A stretch of DNA of 64,000 nt, from NCBI GenBank assembly GCA_022376465.1, contig JACDTU010000007.1, forward strand, positions 1,674,001 through 1,738,000, given 5' to 3'. Below are positions 1-12,600 of this stretch, piece by piece (position 1 is the stretch's first letter; each line of letters opens with the position of its first letter). Both the position numbers and the translations under genes were made by a program. This DNA is from Cubamyces lactineus (taxonomy: Eukaryota > Basidiomycota > Agaricomycetes > Polyporales > Polyporaceae). The notes under the pieces are model-generated. The model was not told the origin of the DNA. It saw nothing but the letters and a program-made list of their open reading frames with translations, and searched no databases.

Positions 1-432
1 GGCAATTCTCAGATGATCATCGATGCATCGACGCTCTCTTCTTCTCGCGCTCTGGGGCAGTCAAGGGCCGCTGCCGTTGAGAAACGCCCTCGGCCCTTCA
101 TATCAGAGTTGCCTTCTGCAGCCTCCACTACCGTCGCGAAACGCCCGCGCTTGTTGGAGCCTGACGAGTACAGCCTCACAAAAGACCGTCTCACTGGTAG
201 CTCCACAGGAGTGCTTTTCGTGCGTCCCGCAAGGCGATTTGAGTCGTGACGACTCGAATAATAGCTACAACAACTCGGTGACGAAGCCGGGACCCCGGTC
301 AACCGAGCCTCTCAGAAGTCGTCTCAGCACCAACGCGGCGACCGTAGCAATTCTGTATCTGAACCCGCCAAGGCTTCAAACAGTCCCGAAGATGTGGAGA
401 CAATTGATTTGACTACGTATGAATCTGACTAG
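1..432 (+). CDS. 3' end of an unrecognised gene with a SUMO-interacting-like C-terminus (partial)
   Basis: The frame is open from the first base of the window and is rich in Ser, Pro, Arg and Lys, with KRPR-type basic clusters that look nuclear. A frame-preserving intron is inferred at about 211-264 (donor GTGCTT, acceptor AATAG); without it the frame meets TGA at 247-249. The tail reads ...EDVETIDLTTYESD and stops at 430-432. The hydrophobic core IDLT next to acidic residues matches the consensus of SUMO-interacting motifs, as at the ends of some SUMO-targeted ligases and SUMO-binding proteins. No catalytic domain is visible because the N-terminal part lies outside the window. The weak donor is the least certain part of this model. 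Confidence 0.5.
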
Positions 433-837
433 GTCTCTAATTACTGCTTCTGGAGATTTATATTGTACGAATAGCCGATGGATCCATTTACGAAGAACTG
501 GTCCAAGCTCATGTATGTGTTTTCTTTTGTGTCTGCACTTTTACTCTGACGTAGGCTGGCTTGCGCAAAGGTGACGTGGTGGGCCAAAGGAAGTGGCGAA
601 GGACGCTAGGACCTGTGCTCTCGCGCAGGCCGTATATCCCCACAAACCGCTCGTTGCTGTATCTTCCATCCGAACGACTCCTTACTACAACGGATCACTA
701 GCGACTCCACACAACACCAATGGCTATTCAACATTTCTCATAAAATCGGTGCGTATCTGATACAAGTAGTTAGCTACTCCGTAGGTATACTCGGCACGGA
801 CGCCATCGTCCTCTTCCTTTTGCTTGCGACTTATATC
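433..837. other. Intergenic interval between two convergent 3' ends
   Basis: The upstream plus-strand gene and the downstream minus-strand gene both end here, so this should hold two 3' UTRs. I see no open frame with coding character and no repeat. Confidence 0.5.
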
Positions 838-3494
838 CTAGAACTCCACGAAATTCAAGAGGCCCAGAAGAACGAGGCATACAGAATACGCCGACGTCAT
901 ATAACCTGCACCCACATCATCAGAGCCTGCATGAACGTACACTATCGACAGGAAGCGCTCACCTGCAATCGTAAACGCGTCCGAGACGTCCTCAGCAAAA
1001 ATCGAGTAGAGTATTCCTAAAAGCAATGACGCGATGACAGGCAGCAGGATCGCGATCGTGATACGCGTGAGCTGCCAGCCCTCAACAAATTCAATGCCGA
1101 GGTCCGTGCGGGCGGTGAGCACTTGCATGAACTCGTGTCGGCCTTTCATCTGCTCCGGATGGTGCAAGAAGTAACGGAGGCGCATATTCTTCGATGGACT
1201 GACGCCTGCTGGGCCAATGCGCTTGGGATAGACGCAAGTGTGATCCGCCTGTAACATTGTAAGACGAGACTCTCCGGTGAGGGCTCTCAGAACACGTGGA
1301 CAGACGTGATCCGACTCACATATACCATCGTAATAGAGCTGCGAGGATGGTAGGACGCCATCAGTACTTGCGAATTCTAGAGAGAGGGCACGCATACCGC
1401 ACGCTCCGCAGGGAGAACCACTTGCGCCATACAGTGCGCAACCTGTCGTACGAACGTCCAAGTTCTTTCAGCAAGTCCTCGTCGTCCCACTTCGCTTGAA
1501 TCTTGATGTATGTATAACTTGAGCCTCTGAACGCCTTGAGAGGGAAAACCTCCCAGCGCGGATTCCAGTCCTCGGAGCAGCGCCGTAAAGCACGCAGACC
1601 TGCAGCATACGGCCGGTGGGGATACGGCCTCGCATGGGCAGATCGAACCATTGTCGTCGTCACTGCCTTTTCATCGTCTTTGGCCCCGGGGCCGCTCCCG
1701 GACGTGTTCTGGAAGTCGTCTTTCCCCTCTGCATGTGAGAGCGCGAGAGAGGCAGTGGAGGACATGGCAGCGCTGTCTCGTAAGAGTGCGAGCTGCTTCT
1801 CCACGGCCTTCAAGATCTTGGTGATGTGACTTGTCTGCCCTTCCAAGCGCTCCGTCTTTCGATCCCGGTGCTCGAGCGACCCTTCGTGCAAGCCCAAAGC
1901 GGTAGAGCTGATATGATTGGGCGGGCGCGCTTCACTCATTGCTGAGGGTGGACGTAGCCTGGACGCGAGTCTCTCGGCTCGTCCGCGCCTCCGAGGGGGA
2001 GAACGAGAGAGCCCAGGCCCACAGAAGGTGCTCTGCCAATGTAACAGGCTCCGCTCGTAAATTGCCAAGACCCGTTCATGCATGCGAAGCATGCGTTCCA
2101 GCTGTTCCTCCGGGAGGGAGCGCGCAGGGCTGACAGAGTGACGCCGGAAAGAGGGTGTAACCGGCACAGAATAGTGGTCATCGTCAAAGCGGGATGTGTA
2201 GGACCTTATGTGGCTGTTAGAGACACTAGGACTTCTCGTAACCAATCGTCGGGCGGAGCACATGTTGTCTGGAGAGCTCGAACGCGAGACGTAGCGATCC
2301 GGCTCGTTCTCGCGATCACGATGCACAGAGAGGTTTGTTGGTGGAGATCTTCTGACGGGCAATCGCCATGTTCCGATGCTCTCATGGGAGGGCGTTTCGG
2401 GCGTTGGGATACGCGAAAGGGGGAGTTCCAACATGACTAGTGGGGTCGGTAATCGATCCATCGAGCGCGCCGGAGAGGGCGAACGCGTGTCGGGGGTTCG
2501 CTCCTCGTGGAATGTGGTTGGCATGGGCCCGGGAGGACCATGTGAGAGTGAGGGGAAAGTATGAACCTGAGCCCTGCATATGACGCTACGACGGTCAATG
2601 GGCAGCATATAAGATGCCCGAGGGCTCAGAGACCTGCCCCCGGGCCCAAATGAGCTTGAGGCACGCCGCGAGCTCCTTGGGCGCTCGCCCCTGCTGTACG
2701 CCTCGCTCTCTGCCGTCCGCGTGGAGATATCGCTGACTCGGACGCGGTCACCGTAGTCGCTATGGCCTATCAGGTGAGCGCTGTTGGATTTGCGACCGTC
2801 TGCGTGACGGTCCTGTCCCTGGGAACAATCGTGGATAGAGACTGTAACAAGACGAGGCGACGAATGGGCGCTGCGGGATTCTACTCGTTCTTGGACGACC
2901 GCAGGACGATGGTGCTGACGGCCACGCTCCGGGGAACGTGTAGGCGAGAGATGGGCCCTAGCAAATCCAAATGAACACTGGATAGGGGGAGGGGACCCTC
3001 CGTCGTCTTCTAGCGAATCCGAATGGTGGGTGCTGAGATATATCGCCGCATTGCTTGCGGGGCTAGGAGTCCGAGAAATGTCTGGCGCCTGACAGTTACG
3101 AATGTACCGTCCACCAGCTAGTCAGTATCGTTTCACTGCTCGAACGCATTACACCGAGTGCGTCCTGATGAGACTAACGCACGCACATTCGGAGGTACTT
3201 CAATAGCTTCAGGTGCGGATAGAGATATAGCCGAGTGATTTGATCTAGCACATCCTGAGCCAGGAATAGATGCAGCTTTAGCGTGAGCTACTACTTGTAG
3301 ACGCATTGCTGCTTACCGTGCAGCCTTTCATGCTGCGATAGGCTGGGCGTGCGTGCAACATGAGGTCTCTGTAGACCGCTCTCGAGATCATCCTGCTGGA
3401 CGAATCGCTGTTGAGCGATCTCCACCGCTTCGACGAGCCTGTAAAACTCCTCTTCTTCTTGTTCTTCCCGAGCGACTGAGTAGCTTTGACCCAT
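838..3494 (-). CDS. Fungal membrane protein of an unnamed family, Ser/Arg-rich N-terminus and C-terminal membrane segments
   Basis: The gene starts with MGQSYSVAREEQEEEEFYRL (3494), where Gly2 makes N-myristoylation conceivable. A long low-complexity Ser/Pro/Arg region follows (about 3125-1700), then a helical stretch and a conserved C-terminal domain. Introns with GT..AG ends join KWFSLRSVR-SITM-ADHTCVYPKRIGPAGVSP, and the last one (about 894-952) joins ...AFTIAG to YMTSAYSVCLVLLGLLNFVEF. The C-terminus holds two hydrophobic segments, ITIAILLPVIASLLLGILYS and YMTSAYSVCLVLLGLLNFV, so a membrane location is inferred. From memory, proteins with this C-terminal signature (VYPxRIGPAxVSP, ARTDLGIEFVEGWQL) are common in Agaricomycetes and have no assigned function. 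The exon structure between 3310 and 2608 is the least secure part. Confidence 0.7.
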
Positions 3495-4994
3495 GGTAAA
3501 TGTCCGAAGAACGTTAGGCTATGGACGGGGGAAGGGATGGAGGATATATATCCTAGCTTAGCTGTCCTTGTATCCGGGAAAGATGCCGATATCGATGCTC
3601 CTAGCGCTATGCACGCGTGGGCGTCCTGCACCGACCTGCACCGCCCATGAAGTCGAGAACACCTCGACGTGCGTACGATTCTCACATTCCACCGGGGTGA
3701 CCCCGGTCGAAGCTGTCCAGGGTATCTCAGAGCGAACTGAGTGATCATGTTACCAGACATGACGTCCATATTCCATTTCGTCATTCGTATGGTCCGCAAC
3801 CCCGTCTTGCCATGACGCCCTCCAGGGACGCCAATCTGTCTTCATGTCCAAGTTTGAATCTTCAAAGATGTAATAGTCACAAGAAAGCTTCCGCTCACCT
3901 GTAACGTCCGGTAGAACTCAATCTACGCGTCTCTGTGCGGAGACGAGGCTTGAGCTTTTACCATGCAACTTGCTCCGACATGCAGTAGTACTGGATGCAT
4001 GATGCCAGATACAGAAAAAGCGCAGTATCTGCGCTTCATGCTAGATCAATGGATCTATGTCGAAAAGTCAGGCCTCAAGCGTAGAATTCACCGGACATTG
4101 GCACGACCGATGCAGAGTGCGCTCGTCAGAGATAGCGACAAGCCCATAGTACAGCCAAGCGTCAAAAGGACCTCTGCTCGCGAGACCCCATAATCCAACA
4201 AGCAAAGTCTAGTTGAGCAGTTGACCCATGCAGACCAGAGGCTACAGATCGGCAAGGGTTGAACAACAAGATAGTCACGGTGACTGGCCGAGGCAGAGAC
4301 GACTTGGCGCCGGCCACCCTTCGGTGAATGCCGAGGTGAACTTTCGGAGCCTCCGTGGCGCGCTGCTGCGTTTTCTTCTCCTTTTTCTTTTCTTTGTTTT
4401 TATTTGTGATCGCGGGGGGGGGGGTATCCTAGTTTACCTGAATTATTGTATAAGCAGTGCTTGTGCACAAGCTTGCAAGAGGGTCGTTAGTATGCAGGCG
4501 TACCGCTGGGGATCGCCGCGGCGGGGGCTGTTCCTGAGAGTAGGGATATCTGTGAGCCTAGGACGCGCTGCGCTCACTGTAGATGTACCTCCAGAATCGG
4601 GTCCGACCTGATCGTCATTGAGCGTTCTGCGGCATGACCGTCCCACTCCAAGTTCGTTCCGCTCATCTAGCTTGGCTTGTGGGGTGCAGCACGGCAATCT
4701 AGTGCCACGGCTCCTCATCGTTCGGGCCTTCTGGCATCGAGCGTCACATGAGCGACCAACTGTAGGAACCCACTATCTCTACGTCAAACATGGTTCACGA
4801 GAGACATTCATTCGCAATGGCGTAAACATAAACGTAGATACTCGACTCCGTCACCACGTCGGGATACAAACAGCAGTACTAGGACATAACGGAGATAGGA
4901 ATATACAGATATTATCATATGGTGAGTGTGATCCAGCATAGCAATGAGTGTCTGAGGGCAAGGTCGTAGCAAAGGAACGGGAGGACGAGGCATG
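3495..4994. other. Interval without a supported gene
   Basis: Short open frames occur (for example 3963-4193 on the plus strand) but lack continuation through plausible introns and show no recognisable motif. A T-rich tract followed by a run of ten G lies near 4412-4421. The interval probably contains the promoter of the minus-strand gene at 838-3494, near 3500-3700. Confidence 0.35.
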
Positions 4995-6264
4995 TCAGAG
5001 GCCGAGACGTAGGCGCTGCGCCTGGTCGACAGTGAGGATGGTACGCTGCGCAGTCATAGCAATGAGTTCGCGCTCTTCCTCCAACAGCAGCTCGGGTCTG
5101 CCGTAGAAGTGGGTGCTGTACCGAGGCTCAGGTCGGTCGACGTCGGCCCAGCCGCCGACGACACCGGACTCTGCCTTCCAGCCAAGTCCATGAGACTGTC
5201 GGGGCGTGTGCAGGATGGGCACAACCAAGGGGTTCGACGAGTCGAAGAGGTCAGCTCTGCCGAGCTCCGTGTGAATGCTACGAACGCGCGCATGGTAGTC
5301 AGTTGGGGAGGTCCAGACTCAGTGAGCGAGGAAGGAGGAAGCACACTTACTGCATTTGGCGCAGGTACTTCAAGCGTCGTGTGAGCAGGGTCGGTGATTT
5401 GTAGGCATGTTCACACACGATATCATAGCGCACAGGAGGGGGCGGAGGCACATCCTCTGGCACATCTGCTGCCGTTCGGTTTGAGTCGAGCGTGAAGGAG
5501 CTTGACAATTGAGAACTCACATTCGGTCATCACCGAGGTGGACGGGTCATCCACGGAAGGACCGTGCGAATCATCATCGAAGAAATCAGGATCGAAGACC
5601 TGGCTCGAGCTCCCTGAATCCTCTTCGTCGAAGAAAAGCTCGGAAAGGAAGTCGCCTCCCGATTCGAGCGAAGTGTTCGGGCTGCCGTCCGAGCGAGAGA
5701 GGTCTGCAACAAAGGCCTCGTCATCATCCGTATTCAGGAAGTCTTCGAAAGAGGTCGTAGGGTGCAGTTGAGATGTAGCACTCGTCCCCGGCACTGGCAA
5801 ATTGTTCGATGTCAGTCATATGGGCAACACGGGCTATCAAGAGGGGATGGTACACACTCAATGAAGGTCGGTCATTCAGTACATCCGTAGCGCTCTGAGC
5901 TTGCAACTCGAGGACCAAGAAAGAGTCTGTTTGAAGTAAGAACAGGTTGCATGGAGGGGTTCTGAGCATATGACGGACCGTATGGATCTCCGGATATCTC
6001 ATTGTCTTCGTGGTCCAACGAGTTGAACGTGGCTGAGCACAGGCCTGCATCGGCGCCAGCGTTTTCTAACTCGTCAGCTACCGCGTCCAAGGTTAGCGCA
6101 GCTGCGGATAATTGGGTAATGCCGGCAAACGCACCTAGACTGCGGGTGGGTGGGCAATTCTCGTCGGAGGTTACATGGCATTTCGTAACGGCGTAGGTTC
6201 CGTGATCAAGCATCCGCGGGGGATGCATGTTGTCCTTGGTCGGACGAGCGGTTTTGAGCGCCAT
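4995..6264 (-). CDS. Acidic protein of unknown function
   Basis: The gene begins with MALKTARPTKDNM (ATG at 6264-6262) and is split by several short introns. A strongly acidic block (about 5770-5520; FEDFLNTDDDEAF, FFDEEDSGSSSQVFDPDFFD) is followed by a phase-1 intron with donor GTGAGT (about 5516). The next exon reads DVPEDVPPPPPVRYDIVCEH and ends ...LKYLRQMQ. A further intron (GTAAGT donor) leads to the last exon, IHTELGRADLFDSSNPLVVP through TVDQAQRLRLGL. Acidic Phe/Asp-rich segments of this kind resemble transcriptional activation regions, but no DNA-binding domain is visible. I do not recognise the family. Confidence 0.55.
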
Positions 6265-6825
6265 GAGTATGAAGCGGTGACAACGTGTCCAGAAGTCGGT
6301 CGACTACGTCTGGAGTTTTCGTGGTGGCGGGTGAAAGCGGTCGTAGAGAAGAAACGCTGTCTGATCCTGGCTGCGTTTCGCGGTCATAGAGTGCGGGGGG
6401 TGAGCGAAAGAAAGAGGGAGGGCGCTGTGTTAAGCGAGATGTTCGAATGCTTTTGTACGACGTTCACGGTTCTGACAGTCGCCCATTGTTCGCGCTTGTG
6501 GCCAGGATTTCCCACACCACATGACCGCGTGAGTGTGATGGCTTGTCACGCAATTCACGCTTTCACTTTACGCCCGTGAGAAGCGGCCATGATACTTGCG
6601 CCGACAACCTGAGTTCGACCCTAGAAGAAGAATGATAAAATGTGAGTGGGGTTGCTGTGGTGGAGGAGACGCTGCATCGAGGCAGAAGCGTACAATAGAT
6701 CGTGCCGGGATAGATTCAGGCCTTAGCGCGCGGGGCCACTGGATCTGGAAGCATCCAGTTGTCGGGTGGCGGGTTGGAGATGTATGCATATGCACTGCGC
6801 GAGGTTACTAGGCGTGCACAAGGTG
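6265..6825. other. Interval upstream of the inverted-repeat element
   Basis: This should include the promoter of the minus-strand gene that starts at 6264. No convincing open frame or repeat was seen. Confidence 0.35.
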
Positions 6826-8246
6826 TACATCAGCAAATTGTATAAAGCTCTGCCTGGCAAGGTAGCGCCGGGCAAGGATAGCATTCCCGGACAGGCCGGG
6901 GAAGCGCTGGCCTTTCCTTGCCTTGAATAACACTGATTTGCCTGGCAGGGCGAACATCTGCCGTGCGTTCGCCACGCTGGGCGAATTCTTGCCAGGATTC
7001 GTCCGGCCGGGCGTAATCTGGCGATCATTTCCATTGTCATGGAAGGTGTTGCCATATTAACCCTTCTCAGGTAAAAGGTAGGTTTCGCATTGCACTATAA
7101 CCCTGTCTCGAAGCACCGGAATGTCATCTTACTCATGTCAAGTACACGTCCCGAATAATGATACCTGTTTGACGTCATAGCTGTGAGCTCGGACCGCGCA
7201 ATCTGCGCGTCACTACTTAATGGGCATGTCGCGACTCGCGAACTCATTCACATCTCTTTTCCTCTCCACGCCGACCTCTTTCCCGTTGTCCTCAGACTTA
7301 GCTGTTCACCATTGGTCTTGCGCGTGCCCACCGACGCGGCCCCCCAGTGTGCGCCACCAACAGCACCAAGTTAGCACCAGGTGAGTGCATATAACAATAG
7401 GTGAGTGCATATATGCGCGCATACAAGCACAGGTAAGTGCATATATGCATATATACACGCATACAAGCACAGGTGAGTGCATATATACACGCATACCATG
7501 ACTCAAATTGGTGAGCACGACAACCGTGGCGACCGGCGCTAGGTGCAGCAGTATGTCGGCGACCCCGTGGGGGTGTTCAACGTGATCATCGCGGCGCGCG
7601 AGGCAGACATGGATGGGCTGATGTGGTACCCCAACGTCAAGGTGAGTGCGTGGTGCTACGAAATACCTCGCGGCTTGAGGCCTGTCGTCGCGGCTGCCGA
7701 CCAAACTGATAAAAGGTAAGCAACATCACGGACGTGGGTTATTGTTGATTATACTGGTGAGCTTCAGATTATGTGCGCTATAGCTCGCTTATTGTACGCA
7801 TAATATCATGTATTAATACTGTATAAGAATTCAATCATAAGTCCCGCCCGCTATGATTCAATGCACCGCATGTTGAATAGTTTGCATAGAACTACCCGGC
7901 CCCGGTATGTATTAGGCTATGGAAGTGAGTTCTCAGCCTACGGGGTGCATTCGGTATGCAATCTCTACGCCCTCGCATGCCAAACTATCACCGGCGCATG
8001 CAGTCCTTTGCCCGACATTGAAATCCTCACCCTACATGGCCGGGAAGGCAGCCCGCCGCCTTGCGAGGCAAAGGAAGGTTGGGCAAGGTTATGGTAGGTG
8101 GCGCGCGGCGAGGAACTGTCATACATGCCTCTCTCCTATGACAGGCAATGCATAACCGGCGCTTCCCAGGTAAGGAATGCAACGAATTCCGGGATTGCAT
8201 TTCCTTGCATTCCGTTAGGCAGTACTTTACAAAATTTGCTGATGTA
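6826..8246. repeat. Non-coding segment bounded by imperfect terminal inverted repeats (candidate non-autonomous DNA element)
   Basis: The left end, TACATCAGCAAATTGTATAA starting at 6826, is matched in reverse complement at the right end by TACATCAGCAAATTTTGTAA starting at 8246 and reading leftwards. Similarity continues imperfectly for about 80 nt on each side (TGCCT, GCAAGG, TCCCGG and GGGAAGCGC blocks). The 1.4 kb between them has no gene-like frame, and the ends are rich in CCGG/GGCAAGG words. I could not find an identical target duplication: the flanks are AAGGTG on the left and GCAGAC on the right. It may be one decayed TIR element or two copies of a shorter element in opposite orientation. 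Confidence 0.45.
7380..7498. repeat. Short tandem repeat with GTGAGTGCATAT units
   Basis: About three to four degenerate copies of a unit of roughly 35-45 bp occur. They contain AGGTGAGTGCATATA and CGCATACAAGCAC, plus alternating purine-pyrimidine stretches such as ATATATGCATATATACAC. The array lies inside the 6826-8246 inverted-repeat segment. The repeated AGGTGAGTG resembles a splice donor by sequence, but no exon is attached. Confidence 0.65.
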
Positions 8247-8413
8247 GCAGACGATGGTGGAAGGAGGGAAGGGACGCCTACTGCGACGCCCTGCGGGAGA
8301 GGATTCGGACCGTGTCGGACCGTCGACTTCCTACCATATTGGGATAAAGGAGGGTCGCCGTTGTTTCCTCCTTGCGGTCTTCTTTCCTTTCCACCACCTC
8401 CCTCCGTCCCAGC

Positions 8414-9684
8414 CCTGGCCATCTGCTCGTTGACCTCGAATCTGATAGCGCTGAACCTCAGATGGCGAACGTCTCACACTCGGTTTCTTATACTACTGGC
8501 ACAGTTGACGCACCACAGGATGTGCAAGACTTGACACGATCTTCGCCTCCTCCCCCTCTCCCAGCTCCGACCACTGTCTCCACGCGGTCACTTCGCCCTC
8601 GTCGTACACAAAGTCGTCCTTCTACACAGAGCTCGCGGGCATCTACCGTTGCTGCCTCGAGGTCACGTTCCCAGTCGGCCACTGAATCCCTACAACTCGC
8701 ATACCCCGATTCTACCGATGACACCACTGGGTCTACCAATGCGACCACGTCTGACCGTAGCACCACGGATGGTCTCACCACAACCAAAGAGAGCAGCAAA
8801 TCTAAAGATGGGAGGAAAAGGCGTAGGAATCAAGGGGTGTCCAGCGGAGATCCCATAAGGTCCAAAAGGCGGAAGGTGGCACACAATGCGTCTCCCGTTC
8901 AGGCAAGTGCTCTAGCTGAAGCAGAAGCATCCGCCGCGGGTGGTAGTACCATACCTTCTAGTCGTCCAAGTTCTCCGGATTCTGCCATTTCAGCAACGCC
9001 TTCGTACCCCACGAGTCATCCCGGCGCGCATGGTCTTCTGGAACGTGCTGACGAAGACCCCAGAGAGGCCTTTGAGCGAATGATGGCGGGAGGCGTAACA
9101 GATGCATCTGCAGCGCATGATGCGCAAGAAGACTCATCCGCTGATCCACCCGTTTCGCTTAATGCGGGCGACCGATCCACTAGAACTCCCACATCTCCTT
9201 CACGAGCTGATCAAGAAAGGTCTTCTCCTATGCCTGCCTCGTCGAACCCTACTGCGGGCCCCAGCTCTGCACCTCCCCACTCTATAACACCCGCACCAGC
9301 AAGAGCATCCGAAGGTGGCTCTGAGACTCGGGAGGCATCTCAGAGAGCCGAAGACATATCCGTTGACGATGTTCAACCCCTGGCATCATATACGTGTCCT
9401 ATCTGTTTTTCGCCGCCGACGTATGCTACAATTACACCTTGTGGACACGTTCTCTGTGGCGATTGCTTGTTTACGGCCGTCAAGACCACAATTCAACGGG
9501 GAGCGTACACTCTTCCCGCCAGTGAAAGAATGATTGCGAGGTATCTTGTCTTGTGACTGCCGTATGTGGCTCCACTCAAGATTCTCCTTGCAGGTGCCCT
9601 GTGTGCAGAGCCCAGATCCCCGGATGGGACGGAAGAGGTGGCGGAGTCATTGGATTGAGACCCCGGGCGGTGTTCAGTCTATGA
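8414..9684 (+). CDS. C3HC4 RING-finger protein with a SUMO-interacting-like motif (candidate SUMO-targeted E3 ubiquitin ligase)
   Basis: A long Ser/Thr/Pro-rich disordered region with basic clusters (GRKRRR, RSKRRK) leads to a C-terminal RING: CPICFSPPTY...TPCGHVLCGDC...ARCPVCRAQIPG. The last zinc ligand pair CPVC is supplied by a second exon after a 53-nt intron (9541-9593, GTATCT..CAG), and the protein ends ...GLRPRAVFSL. Upstream of the first in-frame ATG (8462) the frame still encodes LLVDLESDSAEP, a good SUMO-interacting motif, preceded by a pyrimidine tract and CAG near 8413. This suggests an exon boundary there and an unseen first exon. RING plus such motifs is the layout of Slx8/RNF4-type ligases; assignment to that group is inference. 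Confidence 0.7.
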
Positions 9685-12600
9685 CACTGTATGCATGTGG
9701 CGGGTGTGTGGGAAATACTGAATCATACAGGTGAGTCTGGAGACTCTGGCTGGGACTCTTCATATCCATGCATGGTTTGTGCGGTACGGTTATCTTAGTG
9801 AGTGGCGGAGACTGGAACATTCATTTGACCCTTCGCGGTTGGGAACAGATGATATTTGGGCGCCGTCTACCGGGATAGCCCGCACACTATTCTATCAGCG
9901 TCGCCATACCAGTACGGCTTCCAGTGTCTGTTGCAACTGCATCGTTTTGGCACCTCACGCGCATCCACGCTGACTTTATGCAATTCATCGCGTTTGCAGA
10001 TAGGTTGGGTGTTCGTCCCTGGTCTTCCATCGAGCAGTGCTAGATACGTCGCGCTTCTGACACAGGAAATGCGGGAGAAGACGTTGCGAACTGTCTGTTG
10101 AGAGAGCATCACGCTCGCTATGCCGCACTACGACAGCACGCACGCACGGGCCGGACGCATCTTCCGGGAATACAGCTAGGCTCTCCTGCGCTCGCGACGA
10201 AGACAATGACACCACCGTTCTTCCGAACAGTACCGGACTTACTCGTGCCCTCCTATCGGCCTCGCGATCAGCATCATTTGCAACGAAACCGCCTCCCTCT
10301 TCCGCCGCCGCCGTTACTCGTTTAGAACTCCTCTTCCAAGTTCTCGCCTCGGGAACCTCGCTCTCCATGAGTCGGCGCTACATAGATTGCGTCCGCGAGG
10401 CTGTGGCCTCACTGGACAACGTGATGCAGCGATTACAAGCCCGGCAACGGACGTCAGGACAACTATGGCGACGGGATCACCTCTTACCCCACGTCCTCTC
10501 GTCTGAGGACAGCTCGGGCCGTGCATGACAAAGTGGTTGATGGGCCAGGCGCAGGTATGCCAATGCTGTGCTCTTCGCTCGGGAGAACAAGAAGGTCTGT
10601 CTGCTGCGGACTGTCGGCGTCGTGGCTTCAGTAGATATGGAGTACGTACGCGGTCATCTAATCTCGTTGATATCGCGAATTGTTCCTGATGTATGCGTCC
10701 GAGGAATCGACCGAACGATAGCGAGCTCGGATTGGGCAGCTCCTTGAATTCGCGCGACAGCAACCTCGTTGCTCGAAAGGAGGGCTTCCAGGCACCGGTG
10801 ACAACATGTGCTGGCATGTTTGATACAACATCGTGCCGGCATTTTGTCGGTTTGCCGCTGAGATGGTCGGGTATGCCTTGTGACTGACAAAATCATCCGC
10901 GATCCTCCAGAAGGAGCAAACACAATGGCTCGCCAACTTTGGCCCTTGTGCTCTTCGTCGCTTCCATTGGAAGCTGCCACCCCCAGCGTACTGAGCGTGG
11001 AAGCTCACATACCCCGTGGACGTGGTATGTGGACGTCCTCGACTGGCGTGGGACCAGGCACTGAGCACGGCGCTAATGCCTGCCTGCACGGCCGCTGTTT
11101 GCTTCTGACTGCAGTTCCCGTACCCTCTCACCTGACCTTCCCGCGGAGGCATCGTTTGACTGCTGGATGCTGTCTATAGGATGAAGCGGGCGCCCACTGC
11201 GACCGTTCTGGTAGTGCAGTCGCTCTACCTGGCGGCGCGAGGGTCGATTCTATCCCGGCGCGCTCTGGCAGAATGGTCGCCGACGTCGCTCGCGACAAGT
11301 CACGTCATAGCGTAGTCGCGCACGGTCCCAGACGGCGATGATTTGAGCATCGGGCGGCGAGATGTGAGAGGGAGCAGCCATACCTGGGCGATTAGCGACA
11401 CCTCGTTGCACACAAGGTTCAATACGGCATCCCGCCCATGACCTTGGGGAGGCCCACAAGTCCGAGGGCTGTAGTTTCAAAGTGAAATTCTATCGCTTCC
11501 CGGGGCTGCCTCGAGTACACCTTCTTTGCCATGCTGCGAGCCGCGGCTCGTCTCTTTTGAGTCGCTCCCTTCAATGTCTTCTCCTTCGTGAACAGCATGA
11601 ATGAGCCCTTACCTTCGATCTCTCCCTCATTGGCGTCCCATGTGCGGCGACGCGCAACGTCTGGGCCCCTTGTCGAAGACACCGACAGCATTTCATATTC
11701 CCGTAGCAGCAGCGTTACAGCGCAGGTGAGGTGAGGAGTCGTTGGCGTACTTCCTTGCCAATTGGAACGGCGTTGCTCTGGTCTTTGGCAGGGACGTGGT
11801 TCGCTAACGGGGTGTTCTAACACCGCCTCGGGTGCCTCAGCTGGTATGTTCGATTGACTGTGATGTGTCGCTGAAGAGTTCTTGTATGTATAGTTGCAGC
11901 CAAGGCATTGTCACGCGCAGTAATGCCGGCCGCTGCGCAGCTACCAGGGGCAAGGGAATCGTCACACGTGCTACCTCGAAAGCCAATCCTCATATCCAAT
12001 TGCGACGTGTTCCGGGTCCAAGATCACTTGCCCCTTGCATCCCAAGTCATCGTAAAACAAAACGAAGGTCAACGAAGAGATCGGTGAGCTACGCACTCAC
12101 AATGTGTCGGACGCTGAACATCGTGTTCAGTGATCATTCATCAGGTTGTTCAGATGGGGAAACGTATCGCCAACGGGCTCTTCCCCGAGCCCGTCAGCTT
12201 CGGTTTTGTATATCGGGCGCTTTATGGCGGGGGTATTGGGTTGCCTAGTCGCGCCGGAATTGCATTTTGCATGGCCACTTGACCTCGCCCAAGCCAGCCC
12301 AGTAATGCGGTGTCCAGTATAATGCAGCTGTGCTGGCCCACATGCAAACATGTGGCCAATGTACGACGCACCACTCGTCAACTCTGGTTGTTCTCTCGAC
12401 GTTGATTGATGTCATTGGTCCGTGGTCTGCGAGGTACGTCCGCTATCACTTATTAAGTAGTTCTATGATCGATGACTGGGCCCAACACCACACGTTGCTC
12501 CAATATCCATAGCAGCGAAGGCTTCTGGCAAGCCGAGATGCCCTCGATTGCTCAGATCCAGCTCGGACGATCGGTGGCCGCGACGAAGTCGCACAAGGGC

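Noticed and set aside
4412..4421. Homopolymer G run as a G-quadruplex or regulatory signal
   Set aside because: A single G run without neighbouring G tracts; it could equally be a sequencing or slippage artefact.
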